A stretch of DNA of 64,000 bases from positions 10,574,355 through 10,638,354 of the forward strand of contig CM070566.1 in NCBI GenBank assembly GCA_036346405.1, given 5' to 3'. The DNA is from Phyllostachys edulis. Taxonomy: Eukaryota > Streptophyta > Magnoliopsida > Poales > Poaceae. A program made the position numbers and the translations under genes. Below are positions 35,759 to 48,322 of the stretch, piece after piece (positions within the stretch are counted from its first letter, which is position 1; the number at the start of each line of letters is the position of its first letter). The notes beneath the pieces were generated by a model. The model was not told the origin of the DNA, did no database searches, and saw only the letters and a list, made by a program, of their open reading frames with translations.

Positions 35759-36482
35759 AGGTTATATGGCTTCAAGGGAGACTTGTCCTTAGCTTAGAGT
35801 CTGATATATAATTAAAACTAGCAATTCTCCTGTAAACTAGAGAAAACATAGAAAAATCCATCACAATATTTCACCAAAAAAATGTATGGCCCTGCTAGTA
35901 CATATGACCCATCGAAGTCATATAAAAAGAGGTAATATGTGATAAAAAAACATATTTATCGCAAAAAACACTTCAATAGAAGTTCACAAAAGATATTCCT
36001 TTTTTATGTCTTGATTTATATTTTTGACCAAATTCCATTAATGTGTTCATCCTAATTTTTGAAGCATTGTTCTACTCATTTGAACCACTAAATTCGTGTA
36101 GAATTCTCCAGTGTTCCTCGCCAAAAGAAAAAAAAAACTTCAATGAACCAAGCTAGCGATGCACACATATATCGATAATAAGCATGTCATTGCATTGTAA
36201 TCTTGGTCATTTCACATTAACCAACCAATTCAAATTGAAGAAAGATACTCCTTGGACGTCTCCCACTGTTTTTGATCAACAAAAAAAAATGCCCCTTGAC
36301 AAAGACAGGAAAGAAAGAATTGTATTGACACTATCAGGTTAAGGGCATCCTTGTAGAAATTTTGGCATTTCGACTACGAAACTACAAGAGACTTTTGTGT
36401 AGATTTCGACGTCTTGGAAATTCAAGTTTGTTTTTTCCCCCAAGCCTTTCAAACTGGAAAATCCGACGTAGAAGCATAGAAC
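35759..36482. other. AT-rich spacer, no gene
   Basis: Nothing coding is visible between the MULE and the CACTA element. Confidence 0.6.
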
Positions 36483-37129
36483 CACTACTACGGATCACCT
36501 CATCACAACGGTTCGGAACCGTCATCACAGACGGTTTCCAAACCGTCTGAATTTGTTCGTCTATGATAACAGGCGGTTATCACAGACGATTCAAAAACCG
36601 TTCGTGATACGGAATATCACGGACGGTTTTTTGTTGAAACCATCTGTGAAGGCATAGTATCATAGACGGTTTCCATTAAAAACCGTCTGTGATACGTAGA
36701 ATATCACAGACGGTTCTTAAATAGAATTATGCGTGATAACGTAGAAATATGACAGATGGTTTGTAAATTGAACCGTCTGTGAGATTTGTACGTATCACAG
36801 ACGGTTCTTAAATAGAACCGTCTGTGATAGTCTATGTATCACATACGGTTTTTAATGGAAACCGTCTGTGATACTATACCTTCACAGACGGTTTCAGCAA
36901 AAAACCGTCTGTGATAGTTCATTACCCTAACTACTTGTTTTTGATTTTTGGCTAGCCTCAGGAATTGCTAGCCATGCCCTCTGAAAACAAGCATGTAGAA
37001 AACAGATACATCACAAATAATCAATTGTTGACAACTCAAAGTGATCATTACTCAAAATAAATTACAAAAGATCGAATTTGTTCAAGTATTGTCGCTATAG
37101 TTACAATTGGATTACAATTAAGTCAATTG

Positions 37130-40100
37130 TTTGCAGGTGGTTGAGAGGTGTCGACGCGGTGAAACTCTGGGTCGGCGACGGAGTGAAACTCTCCTTTGTC
37201 CTTAACGATATCTGCCATGATAAAGGCGCAGAGCTTCCCTCGAACGTCCACGATCTCTTGCGCAATGAGTGAATCTAATTCTATGTCCAAGCCACATCGC
37301 TAACAAGAAGAGTAAAGTGGTAAGCATATATATTTAAATTTATAATTCGAAATAATTATTTCAAGATTGACAAACCTCGGGATCCTTCATCTTAGAAGTA
37401 ATGATTTCTTTGCATATGATGGCAAACATAGAATGCACATAGCTCATCACCTTTTTTCTTTGGCACCTTGCAAAAATAGAATTACATATATAGGTATAGT
37501 CAGTTCGAGATGCATTATTACGAAGTATGATATAGCATTATTGTGTTGTAGCGCGTACCGGATATTTCATCCTGTGTGTTAGTGTGGCGTCCGATCCCTT
37601 GTATAGTCCTCCCTTGGCAACATAAGCGATGAACGAACTACATGATTCCAAAAAGTTATCCTCGGCTATTTCAAACGAAGGAAGACTACAATAGAGTTAT
37701 GTATGGAGTAAATGAGCATACCTGTCGAGTATTCCTTGCAGAATGCTGAAGTTGTGCTTATTTCTGACTAGGGAATCCAAGTATATTACCTTGTTCCTCC
37801 TTGGTATAATGACTAAAAGGATCTAGTGGTACTTACTCATGTATATTGCTATAGTCATTAAACCTAAGTTCGTGCTGCGTATAAAGTACAAATGAAATTT
37901 GTATAGCAAGTAGTGAAGCACTTACCCCTGGTTGTAGGGCACTAGTATGTACTCCTTGCTGTCCTGACGAAGCAATGCCGTCGTTACGTATTTCTCGACG
38001 AAGGATGGGTCTATTTTGATGGTTTGCATAGAGACCACGTGTGGGTTGAGGAACCCACCGGTTCTCGCTATGCCCGGGCTTTTTTCATCATGTATCTATA
38101 CATAAGCAATGAGTTATGATATTTATCGGTATTACGTGAATATAGAACTTGATTGTACACACTTACAATGTCCAACATCGTAGAAGCGAGGCGTCGAGGG
38201 CAACGAGGTTGAATAGGTCATATAAGTCGTTGAAGCCCACGACGAAGTTGCATGACCCGTTGAAGAAATGCTCATCCTTGTATCTGACGGTGATTCTAGT
38301 ATCGCACCCCTTCTTTTCGGTCTTCCGCATGTACCAGTGATGCAAAGCCTAACAAGCATATCCAGCGCGGGTTAATACTGTGTCGGAGCACAATGGTTTT
38401 CCAATGGAGTACTTCCCGGACTTGGGAGGCGTCTTAATGTTCACCGATTGCGATTTGACCTTAACGACTGGCAGCGTCTTCCTGCGAGACGATTCGGGAA
38501 CCGATACGGCGGCCCGCTTTTCCTGTTCCTTTGGCGTCTTCTCCACGGGAACCGATGAGGTGGCCTTCTGAGGCAAAGGATCATGAGGTGGAGTCATCGA
38601 GGGTCCCGTTGGAGAGGAATGGTCGTGTCGAGATCGCGGCACCGATGGGTCTAGGGTGATGTCCTTCTTGGGCCTTTGGATAAAAGAGTGTTAGGCATCC
38701 CCTAGTGTTACGATCTCTTCGTTGGGGCGAATCTCCAGTGGGACGGCCAAGAAATTCTCATGTACCATGTCCACCTCGACCCTGGCGTAACCCTGCGCCA
38801 GCTGGGCACCATGCTGCACTGCCCCTTCCTGGTATGGAAACATCATCCCATGCCCAGCTCAATAGAAATGGACCCAACCATCCTCACTTGGAGCTTGTAG
38901 GGCATTGCCCCCTACAAAATGATACGCAATTAGCTAAGGCGTCCTATAGGTCTATCTTTGGTGCATTCCATAGATGTATATTACCTTGATGTCATCTATC
39001 GGTAATTGGATGTCGTCATGTTTAGAATTATGCGTGGACGTGACGCTACTTCGATGTCGAGGAGGACTGGCTCCCAAATTAACGGGGGCGGCTTGTGACT
39101 GGCTCAGAAGTTGATTCATTTGATCCTGCAATTGTGTTATTTGTCCTTGAAATTTTGTAGTAATCATCTGTACCAATCGGTCCTTGCGCTCAGCCTTGGA
39201 TCTCTTCCTACTCCTATACGTGCAGTAGTCGTCTGCGAATCCATAACTCCAAGGTACGTTAACCCCAAGGCCTCGCGTGCGACCCAAGTGCTCCTAGTTT
39301 CCTAGGGCCGTAGATAGTATATCCTTCTCCCTATCTACTTGGAAGGAGCCTTGGGAAGCTTGGGTAGTCAATTCACGCTACAAGAGGTCATCATGTTATT
39401 ATAGACACTATGAAGTTATGGACTTATTAACAACTAGGTAGTTCGACATATTTACCACACATTGGGACACTTCCTGGTTTGCTGGGTTTGTGAAAGAGAT
39501 GTTGCCCGAAGGCGAGACTTTTGCCCTCGCTTTTAACCAAACTTAGGGAGCGCGGGTCTGCGGATCCCAAGAAATGGCCCAGTTCGTTCTCCTCCTCCAT
39601 TTGCCCATTCCACGGATTTAGCCGCGTACCCAGCGGTGCCGAGTCTGTGGGGGGTGAGTGTTTTGTGTCTGGAGAGCTTTGTGCGCCACACTTTGCTCCT
39701 TAAATTCGGCCATCGTCTTCATAGCCACAAAGGCGTCCTATGTTTCCCACGTCAAGAATCCAAACTTCGCGAAGGGCGTCTGACCCGTGTTCGCGTACTT
39801 CATGACAAGAATGCTCTTGAAGGACCTCCAGGAGTGATCCATCGAGAGCAACGCTTGTCGTTCCTCGCTTGCCATGTCTGCTTCTGGGATAGTTAACTTG
39901 CTTGAAAGTTCTGTCCACAGCACGCCTTTCTCTTCTTTTGTCAGAGACTTCTAGTTTGGTTTGGTGATGGGGACCCACTCCCTTGCAAGTATCCCGCAGA
40001 TGGTCTGGAATCTCTAGGGACTCAGAGGGACCCCAACGTCACTGACCTCCGTGATGATCAGTCGGCCTGCATGCATTTTCGATTTTCCTCTGCCATCTCG

Positions 40101-40223
40101 CTTACGTATCATTATCGTCGACAAAAATCCAGACGCATTAGGCGGCGTCGGTGACGGAGGCGAAGACGGCGCCCCTGCCATCTGCGGCATCAGTGACGGC
40201 GGTGAAGACAGCGCCTCTGCCAT
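37130..40223 (-). pseudogene. CACTA second gene: plant transposase (Transposase_24-like) plus Ulp1 protease-like C-terminus
   Basis: Blocks in order on the minus strand: a proline/serine-rich head (40014-40223); a plant-transposase block (39500-40010) with LWTELSSKLTIPEADM, WRSFKSILVMKYANTGQTPF and NELGHFLGSADPRSLS; GVNVPWSYGFADDYCTYRSR with a coiled-coil stretch (QGQITQLQDQMNQLL; 38952-39287); a basic proline-rich linker (38349-38642); then an Ulp1/C48-peptidase-like part in short exons (FVEKYVTTALLRQDSKEYI at about 37950-38020, NKVIYLDSLVRNKHNFSILQ at about 37740-37800) and a tail ELDSLIAQEIVDVRGKLC (37130-37275). The LDSL motif would hold the catalytic Asp; I could not locate the His. Stops and frame changes occur in the transposase block. 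Confidence 0.75.
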
Positions 40224-40739
40224 CTCGCTTACTTGTTATCTATATAAGTTACATACACTCAACATGTGCAATATTAGCAAATAATAATAATAAATTCGGG
40301 ATAAATATGAAACAATAAAGCATTAATCCAACAGCATTGTGAAAAATAGAAAAGAGCAATGATATCAAGATAATCACAATATCATTTCAAACAATAAGCC
40401 TTATCCACAGTTGAGAATAACTATGTAAGTATCTCGAACTATGCAGAGCCGACAACCAAAAGGAATAAAGATATATATTAAACCTAACAACGAGAAAGCA
40501 ATAGTTTTAGCTCAAGATTGTTTCCAATTTGAAGCCAATCCAGCACATTCTTTTGTGCATACATGGACCTGATTATCAAAGATATATAATTAACATTCTT
40601 TTGTTCATTCAATTCACAGATTATCAAAGACTATCAAATTCACATATTATCAAAGATATATAATTAACATTCTTTTGTTCATTCAATTCACAGATTATCA
40701 AAGATATATAATTAACATTCTTTTGTTGCAATACTCACA

Positions 40740-41410
40740 GTGCAAGGAGGAGGCCAGTGTAGGGAGGAATCCGGTGGGAGGAGAACAACGCTGAGGGGAG
40801 GGCAGCCTTGAGGAGGAGGCGGCGGGGAGGGCCACGGGAGGAGGCTAGGGAGGAGGAGGCCGACACGGGAGGAGGACTAAGACGGGAGGAGCCTGGCAGA
40901 GGAGGACGCCGACACGTGGAGGCCGCTGTCAGACGAGTGCGTCGTCGATGTCGAGTCGGGACGCGGCCATCGAAGTTCGGGCGGCAGCGTCGAGGTCGTG
41001 AGGCAGGCAGGGGAGGAGGCCGACACGGGGAGGTGAACGGGCGAACCCTAGAGGAGGCGACCCCTAGAGGAGGCAAAGGAGCGAGAGCTGAGCGGGCTAA
41101 GGGGCAGGAGATGAATGGGCGGCAGTGGGGAGATAAATGGGCGAGCCTAGGGTTATGAAGGCCTATCACAGACGATTATATTATGGGAACCGCTCAGGAA
41201 AAGAAATCCTGCAGCGGTTACGTTCAAGAACCGCTCGTGATCGTTCCATACGGTCGGTTCTATTAAAGAACCGTCAGGATATATCACAGAGCGGTTCTTT
41301 AGCGTAACCGCTCGTGATAAAATGATATCATAGATGGTTCTATTAAAAAGCGTCAGTGATTCCTTATCACGACGGTTCCATCATAGAACCGCTCTGTGAT
41401 AACTCGATGA
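40740..41410. repeat. Internal copy of the CACTA 5' subterminal block
   Basis: Between the two genes a GC-rich leader (40740-41155) is followed by repeats of (T)ATCACAGA.CGGTT and GAACCG(T/C)(C/T) in both orientations (41160-41400). The same layout (GC-rich leader, GGGCGAGCC- or GGTCGAA-type junction, then GAAGGCCTATCACAG/GAAGCCTATCACAG) is found at the true 5' end (45740-46030). No CACTA terminus lies beside it. Confidence 0.65.
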
Positions 41411-41559
41411 AAATTCCTATCCACATGAACACGGTGACAAGTCTCTTCATTTTTCCACGTGTGTCTCTTCGTCTCACGATTGCACGTCTCTTCGTCTCTT
41501 CATTTTCCAGCGTCGCTCTGACTCCCAAATATCTCTTTGTCTCACCTCTGGCTTTAGTA

Positions 41560-41760
41560 CTTGTTCTATAAATAGATATTCCCTTACGCAAGGGATTTCT
41601 CACGAACCTCCTTGATCCCCTTTCTCCACAAACTCCAAATGGCTTCCCCTCTCGTGCCAGCTGTATTGGCCTACATTGTGCTTGTTTACTCGCACCTCTC
41701 TGGTCGTAACTTGGCCCAAGTCATGAGAAGCCTTACATTTCAATGTCATCCGTTGTAGGC
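41560..41760 (+). promoter_or_regulatory. Promoter-like segment with short frame, plus strand
   Basis: TCTATAAATAGATA at 41568 is a good TATA box; about 65 bp downstream ACTCCAAATGGCTTCCCC (41639) has a good plant start context and opens a 39-residue frame with a hydrophobic signal-like head (MASPLVPAVLAYIVLVYSHL). It is opposite to both transposon genes and may be a captured host promoter and first-exon fragment. Confidence 0.4.
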
Positions 41761-42370
41761 CCTCCGATCTCTAGGAGACCATAGCGCCATCATCTGTCAT
41801 TGGAGCTCCTCCTCGGACGGACCAATCAGGGTCTGCGGCATCCAGTGAGTAAACCTCATCATGGAGATCGTCCTATGGAACTACTTGGTCCGCGACCGAG
41901 GATGCAGCGGGAGAGTCGAGGATGACATCTGGATTGCGAGGAGGCGGGTCGACCTCGCCGAGACGGGAGGAGACCAGGGTTGATGGCCTCTAGGCTATAT
42001 GGGGCTTGGTTTTGGAGTCGAGCGGCTACAAAGCGAATCGAGCATGCAAGGTCGCGGGTGAGGCGTTTGATCGCGATCCTAACGATCCGCCACCACTGAA
42101 GCCGGCGAGAAGGATTATGAAGATTTGAAGGTAAGATAGGATCGCTAATCCTTTTTATCGTCTGTGAAGTAAAAAGGATATGGTCTTTTTATCGTCTGTT
42201 TATTACAAGCACATAACATTACAATGAAGTCCACATTGACATCAAAATTAGAGATGACAATTCCATGTTGACATCAAAATATATAAGAGATCACAAGTCC
42301 ATAACACATGGCAAGTCCACATTGACATGTCTCATGTTATGGAATAAATTAATTACAATGGAGTAAATTC

Positions 42371-45300
42371 TTAATTAAAATATAGCCCTTCATGATGATC
42401 GACACGTATATAGCTAGCTTCCTCACTGGTTTCTTCCTCGAGCCTGATGCTGTCTCCGAAAGGAGGCAACTCATCAAATTGATTGTATTCTTCCTCATCC
42501 ACTACATTCTCAACTCCGACAATCCTCCTTTTTCCATGAAGAACTACGTGGCGCTTCTTATTTGCTGGGTCGGTTACATAGAAGACTTGAACAACTTGGT
42601 TAGCTAGTACGAATGGTTCGTCTTTGTATCCGACATGTTCGAGGTCCACGGTAGTGACGTCGTACTTGTCAACCTTCACCTGTGGTAGATGAACCCAATG
42701 GCACCGAAATAGGGGGATCTTGAAAAGCACGTAGTCGAGCTCCCATATCTCCACTATTTGCCCATAGTAGGAGCTCCTCACCCATCGATCTTGAATGCAT
42801 CTATCACGGACACCGCTGTTTACGGATTTGTGCTCTTCCTATCTGAGTAGCCAGTATAAAATGTGTACCCATTTATGTCGTATCCTTGCCATGTGACAAT
42901 TGTAAATTGTGGATCTTTTGCCAACCATAGCGTATCATCACTTGATGACCTCCCGATGATTCGCACCTTTAACCATTTGTTGAACTAACGGTTGTGCTCT
43001 CTCATGACCCAAACCTCCGACGATGCGGATTAGTTGGCGTATCATGTCTTTGTGCTCGTCGATGTATGGGGGACACTTGGGTCATGTGTTGCAAGACCGT
43101 GAAATGGGCTTGAGCGTACCTATCCAGATCGGGAGTGATTGATTTTCTTCCGATGGTCCCGATACCATCCAGTCTCCCCTCTTGACGAGATAGAGGCACG
43201 CCTATCGGTTCCACTTGAGCCATGTAGTCGACGCAGAACTCAATGACCTCTTCGTTTGCATAACCTTCGATGATGCTGCCCTCCGATCGAGATCTATTCC
43301 ATACGTAGGACTTGAGAATTCCCATGTACCTCTCGAACGGGTACATATGACGTAGAAACACAGGGCCGCATATCTTCATCTCTTTCACAAGGTGAACAAT
43401 GAGATGGACCATGATATCGAAAAATAATGGAGGAAAATACATCTCAAGATGACATAGAGTCGTCACCACCTCGGCCTGCAGAGCATCTAGTCCTTGGGGA
43501 TCGATGACCTTCTGAGCAATTGAGTTGAAGAAAAAACACAGCCTCAAGATTGCCACTCGGATCTTGTTCGGCAAGATACTCCTAATTGCAACAGGAAGCA
43601 TTTGTGTCATCAGCACATGACAATCATGAGACTTCATACCAATTAATTTTAAATCTTGCATAGAAACAAGTTTCTTAATGTTAGCGGAGTAACCGGACGG
43701 GACTTTCACACCATGCAAGCTCTGGCACAGTTTATTTCTCTTGGCCTTGGACAGAGTGTAGCAAGCTGGTGGAAGGTACGTTCGTCCTTTATCGGTCTCT
43801 TTAGGTGCTAACTCGGTCCTTATGTTCATATCAACCAAGTCACGCCGTGTGTTAACACCATCCTTTTTTTTTTGCCACTAATGTTCAGTAAGAGACCAAT
43901 CAAACTATCACATACATTCTTCTCTACGTGCATGACGTCGTTGCAGTGGCGAACTTCTAAGTGCTCTAAATAAGGCAAGTCCCAAAAAATTGACCGCTAC
44001 TTCCAGATGTTCTTCTGACGGGTTCTTAATTTACGTCCCTTCCCAAGAACAACATCGATATCCTCAACCATATCATAGACCTCTTTCCCTCTAAAAGCCC
44101 TTGGAGCTAAACCGTCCTCCTTATTTCTGTCGAATTGTTTCTTCATCTTGCGGTATGGGTGACTCCTGAAAAGGAACCTACGGTGACGCATATACACAGT
44201 TTTGCACGAGTTGTTTAGCCATACACTCTTCATAGAATCTAAGTAGTGCAGACAGGCTTTGGCTCCTTTTGAACTGAAGCCCGACAGGTTACCAAGGGCA
44301 GGAAAATCATTGATGGTGCAGAACAACATGGCGCGTAAAATGGAGTTCTCTCGTTTGTACGCATCCCATACCTGTACCCCTTCGTTCCACGGTGTCACAA
44401 GATCTTCCAGCAATGGTGCTAGGTACACATCAATATCATTCCCAGGTTGCTTCATCCATTGGATAAGTAGTGACATCAAAATGTACTTCCGCTTCATACA
44501 CAACGAAGGAGGAAGGTTGTACATACATAGATTCACGGGCTAGGTGCTATGTCGGTTGCTCATGTTACCGAAAGGATTCATTCCATCTGTACTCAACCCT
44601 AACCTTATGTTCCTCGGTTCCGCACCAAACTCTTCGAAGCTTCGATTGAAGTTTCTCCGCTGGGCAACATCAGTAGGGTGTCTTTGCTTTCCATCTCTCT
44701 TACGCTCTTCCGAGTGCCAACACAACAATCTTGCCTCCTTTGGGTTAGCAAATAAACATCTCAAATGTGGGATCACAGCAGATACCACAACATCTTAGCG
44801 AGAGGTCCTTGCTTCACCTTAGCGATATTGTAACGGTTGTATCGGGATGCTTTGCACACATGACATATATGCATGTGCGCATACTCTTTCTGATAGAGGA
44901 TACAATCGTTCGGACATGCATGTATTCTTTCTACTTCCATTCCCAATGGACAAAGAACCTTCTTTGCTTGGTAGGTGGTGTTGGGCAACACGTTTCCCTC
45001 TGGAAGGATGTCCGCTAGGAGACCTAACAACGCCGTGAAACTCTTATCGGACCAACCATTGCTTGCCTTCAATTTCAGCAGTTTAAGCACGGTTGACAAC
45101 CTTATGTATTCTGGCTTGCAGCCAGGGAACAAAGGTCTCACCGAGTCCTCCATTAATCCCTCGAATTTACAAAACTCTCTCTCATTGTAGTTTTCTTACG
45201 CATCGCATAGCATCCGATCTAGATTGTCATCATCGACCTATCCTCATCAAAAGCACAGTCCACATCCAGCATATCGTTGACTTCCTCGGTGATGCCGTCA

Positions 45301-45563
45301 TTATTAACTTCCTGTATAATCTACTCTTCACTATGACTGGTCCAACATGTATACCCTTTTTTGAAACCACTTCGAATGAAGTGCGCATCGATCTGTGCCA
45401 GGTTTTTAAACATCTTCAGATTACAACAATCAATGCATGGACAGTACATAAATTTTATCCCATTCTTCAACATATCCTGCTTGGTGGCTCTTCTAAAAGC
45501 AACCACGCTATTAATGTACTCTTGACTCACACGGTTCACATCATACATCCAGTTTCGGTCCAT
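42371..45563 (-). pseudogene. TNP2-type CACTA transposase gene, decayed
   Basis: Minus-strand blocks in order: transposase-associated domain (45321-45563, MDRNWMYDVNRVSQEYINSV and YCPCIDCCN); spacer with LLKLKASNGWSDKSFTALL and CPNDCILYQKEY (44773-45153); LGLSTDGMNPF, the DG of the catalytic core (44540-44788); Transposase_21 continuation with DIDVYLAPLLEDL and WNEGVQVWDAY (43997-44536); DUF4218-like block with LKLIGMKSHDCHVLMTQMLP and HLVKEMKICGPVFLRHMYPF (43002-43838); DUF4216-like block (42371-42781, FRCHWVHLP and HVGYKDEPFVLANQV). This is the standard TNP2 order. The breaks between blocks are stops or frame shifts rather than obvious introns. Confidence 0.88.
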
Positions 45564-46167
45564 CTACGCTACGCATGTAACAAATTAGTGTCAAATTAGA
45601 TTAATAAACCGCAACTACGTACTATTTCTATTTACCAAACATATTTAAATTGATTAGCGATTAATTTATAGCAAACATAAAGGGTTATAGATCGTTACCC
45701 TCGGAGCTCACGGCGAAAATACCAAATATCTCTCGAGAATCCTCTCCTTCTCATACGCTCCCTTCCTCCTTCCTTCCTTCTTTCTCTCTCTCGTCGGCGC
45801 AAGGGGGAGGCACAGGTGGTGGCGCAAATGGGAATGGGTAGAGGGTGCAATCGGGTCGAAATTTATAGTGGAAGCCTATCACAGGCGGTTCTTATAGATG
45901 AATGCATGATACATAATCCTGAGATGGTTCGAGAATAGAAAATGCGTGATACAAGTTACCTATCACGAGCGGTTCTGTTATGAAACCGTCGTGATAGGTA
46001 ATCCTGACGGGTCTATTACAGGTAACCGCGTCGTGATACGCCCTTTCGGCCGTGGTGTGCGGACCGTCCGTCGAATCGGATAGTTCCGTCGGAGGAGACG
46101 TTCGGATGGTCGAATGTCTCCTCCGATCGGGACCGCTCGATTTTGATCGAGCGGTCGAAAAAACCAG

Positions 46168-46300
46168 GATCTATAAAATAGCAAAAAAATCATAAAATCC
46201 TGAAATAATTCAAGGATGTTCCTAAGATGTGATAATACTCAAATAAAATTATTTCAGGATTTTATGAATATTTTTCCTATTTTTTGCTATTTTATAGATC
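46168..46300. repeat. Perfect-looking inverted repeat in the CACTA 5' subterminal region
   Basis: 46168-46209 (GATCTATAAAATAGC, then CATAAAATCCTGAAATAAT) is the reverse complement, with small gaps, of 46247-46300, leaving a loop of about 37 bp. GGACCG/CGGTCC palindromes flank both arms. Confidence 0.85.
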
Positions 46301-47775
46301 CCAGGTCTGTTCGGACCGTTCGATCCGAATCGGACGGTCCAAACAGACTGGACTCTATAAAATGAGTAGTGGGACGTATCATAGACGGTTCTATTAACGA
46401 ACCGTCTGTGATAATTCACAGACGGTCTTTCTTGAGAGCCGTCGGTGATACCAGTGATTATCACAGACGGTTCGTTAATAGAACCGTATGCGAATTATCA
46501 CAAACGCTTCTATTCACGAACCGTCTGTGATATTGAGTATCACAGACAATTTGTAATATGAACCGTCTGTGATTTGCTGGCACGGCACAGGCCTCATCCC
46601 GACAGACCCAACACAGACGGTTCCATTTTAACCGTCTGTGATGAGGCGTCTACTATGGCCTGTTTTGTAGTAGTGAACAATTGGTTCGACATCGTAGCGA
46701 GACGAGTGTTGGGTGGTGCATATGTGGCCAACAAGGATTAATACCCTTGTCCTGTGGAGTTGTGTTTTGGAGTATGCCTATGGCGATAATTTTCCCACTT
46801 AATTTCTGTGCTGGGGAATTTTCAATATGAACTTTCTTTGTGCTAAATATATTTTGAACCACTTCGCTCAACATTCATGCAGGTCTCAAGATATGTTAAT
46901 CAACCATGCGTAAATACAAGTAGTACTACTCATAGCCATGCATGAAACAAAATTAAGATGACTTTGATTGGCTATAATTTGTTTATTGTACAATATTAAC
47001 TTCAATATGTTTTATACTGTAGGTACTATTATTGCATTTTTTCAAAAAGTGTGCCTTGTGATAATCATCTAGCAAACTGAAATTGACATATGTAGGAGTG
47101 ACGACATGGAATATTGGAAGTCTTTGCATACATCTGAACAACCAAATTAACTAAGGGCAAGGTGTTGTCATGAAGAAAAATCATCCATCATCCTTTCTCA
47201 CACTACGCAAGTCTTGTATCAAAGTTTCTCCTCTGTCTCTCTCGAGTGCAAATGTTGAACAGCCAGTCAAAAATCCTTTGAGCTTATTCGCAAGGAGAGC
47301 ATATCCTGTGCACTCGGCCTTAATTGTGCTACCATGCTTCTACTCCTCAGAAAATGGTCGAAATGGTCATAAAAAGTTCTGAATTATTTTTTAGATAGGG
47401 TATGATATAGTCAAGCATCCTACAATTTTTCAAATTAAAACACGATGTATATCAGAAGAAAAAACAAGACAAATTTCAATGAATAGTAGCTTTATCTTTT
47501 TCCTTTTTATTTCGGATTTCCTTCTCAACAGAATTTGTTTTTTATTTCCTAATGTGGAGATCAAAATTAGATTTGAAATTGTTTGGCATGATAGAATAGT
47601 TTTGTGTGAGTATTAACAAAAAAATTCATGGCCATTTGGATCATTTTCTGATAAGTGAGAGGACGAGTAGCACGATTAAGGTCGGGATTCTGTTCTCCGA
47701 ACGCAAGACAAGATCTTGCTTCAGTTTCCATTACAAAAAATACTTGCATCGTGCCCAATATTCTTTGTAGCCCAA

Positions 47776-47855
47776 TACATACATACAAACATACGTATGT
47801 ACGTACGTACGTACACACACAGACATATATACAGACACACATACATACATACATA
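47776..47855. repeat. ACAT/GTAC compound microsatellite
   Basis: Runs of ACAT, ACGT and ACAC tetranucleotides over 80 bp. Confidence 0.95.
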
Positions 47856-47947
47856 ATTTTGTTTATTCAAATAGTTTAAAATGTTTCTAAGAAAGTGACT
47901 TGCACTTGACTTATTCAACCTCTTGTCCCGTGTCATAATTATCTCCC

Positions 47948-48322
47948 TTGACGGACTTAAATTTTGAAACTGACAGAGACAACAACTTGGAAGTTTTTCC
48001 TACGCAAAACGCAAACAAACAAAAAAGAAGCAGCAAGGATGACTTGGAAGTCTTTGGCATGCGAACAAAAAAGAAAATTAAGAAGCAGAGGAAGACACCG
48101 GAGAAGATACACGCATCGGTCCCTGTCTATTCACAATCACAATGGCAAAATGAGAAAAATGAAAGAAGGGGTTTCAGTTTGCGTTGCAGGAAGATATCTG
48201 CTAGCCTCATTCATGGTGAAACACAATTTGCAGTTGGGTACCATACTCGTATGATTTTTATGTCCCAATTAGCATACTGGCCTAGTTCTTGCAAAGCAAA
48301 TTTCAACGTTTATGGCGCGTGA
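47948..48322 (+). CDS. Hypothetical 124-residue frame, unrecognised
   Basis: The frame is polar, lysine-rich in the middle (RTKKKIKKQRKTPEK), with no domain or signal. Part of its length comes from an imperfect direct repeat (CTTGGAAGT.TTT and CAAACAAAAAAGAA near 47985 and 48043). There is no supporting promoter or splice structure; it may be chance. Confidence 0.2.
   Translation: MTDLNFETDRDNNLEVFPTQNANKQKRSSKDDLEVFGMRTKKKIKKQRKTPEKIHASVPVYSQSQWQNEKNERRGFSLRCRKISASLIHGETQFAVGYHTRMIFMSQLAYWPSSCKANFNVYGA

Larger units (their letters stand above)
36483..46675 (-). mobile_element. CACTA (En/Spm) DNA transposon, 10.2 kb
   Basis: Ends CACTACTACGG at 36483 and TGTTTTGTAGTAGTG at 46675, with an exact 3-bp target duplication AAC (36480-36482 and 46676-46678). 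Both ends carry dense subterminal copies of TATCACAGACGGTT in both orientations (36520-36920 and 46375-46650). Both genes read leftward, so 46675 is the 5' end. The genes are decayed, so this copy is not autonomous. Confidence 0.95.
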
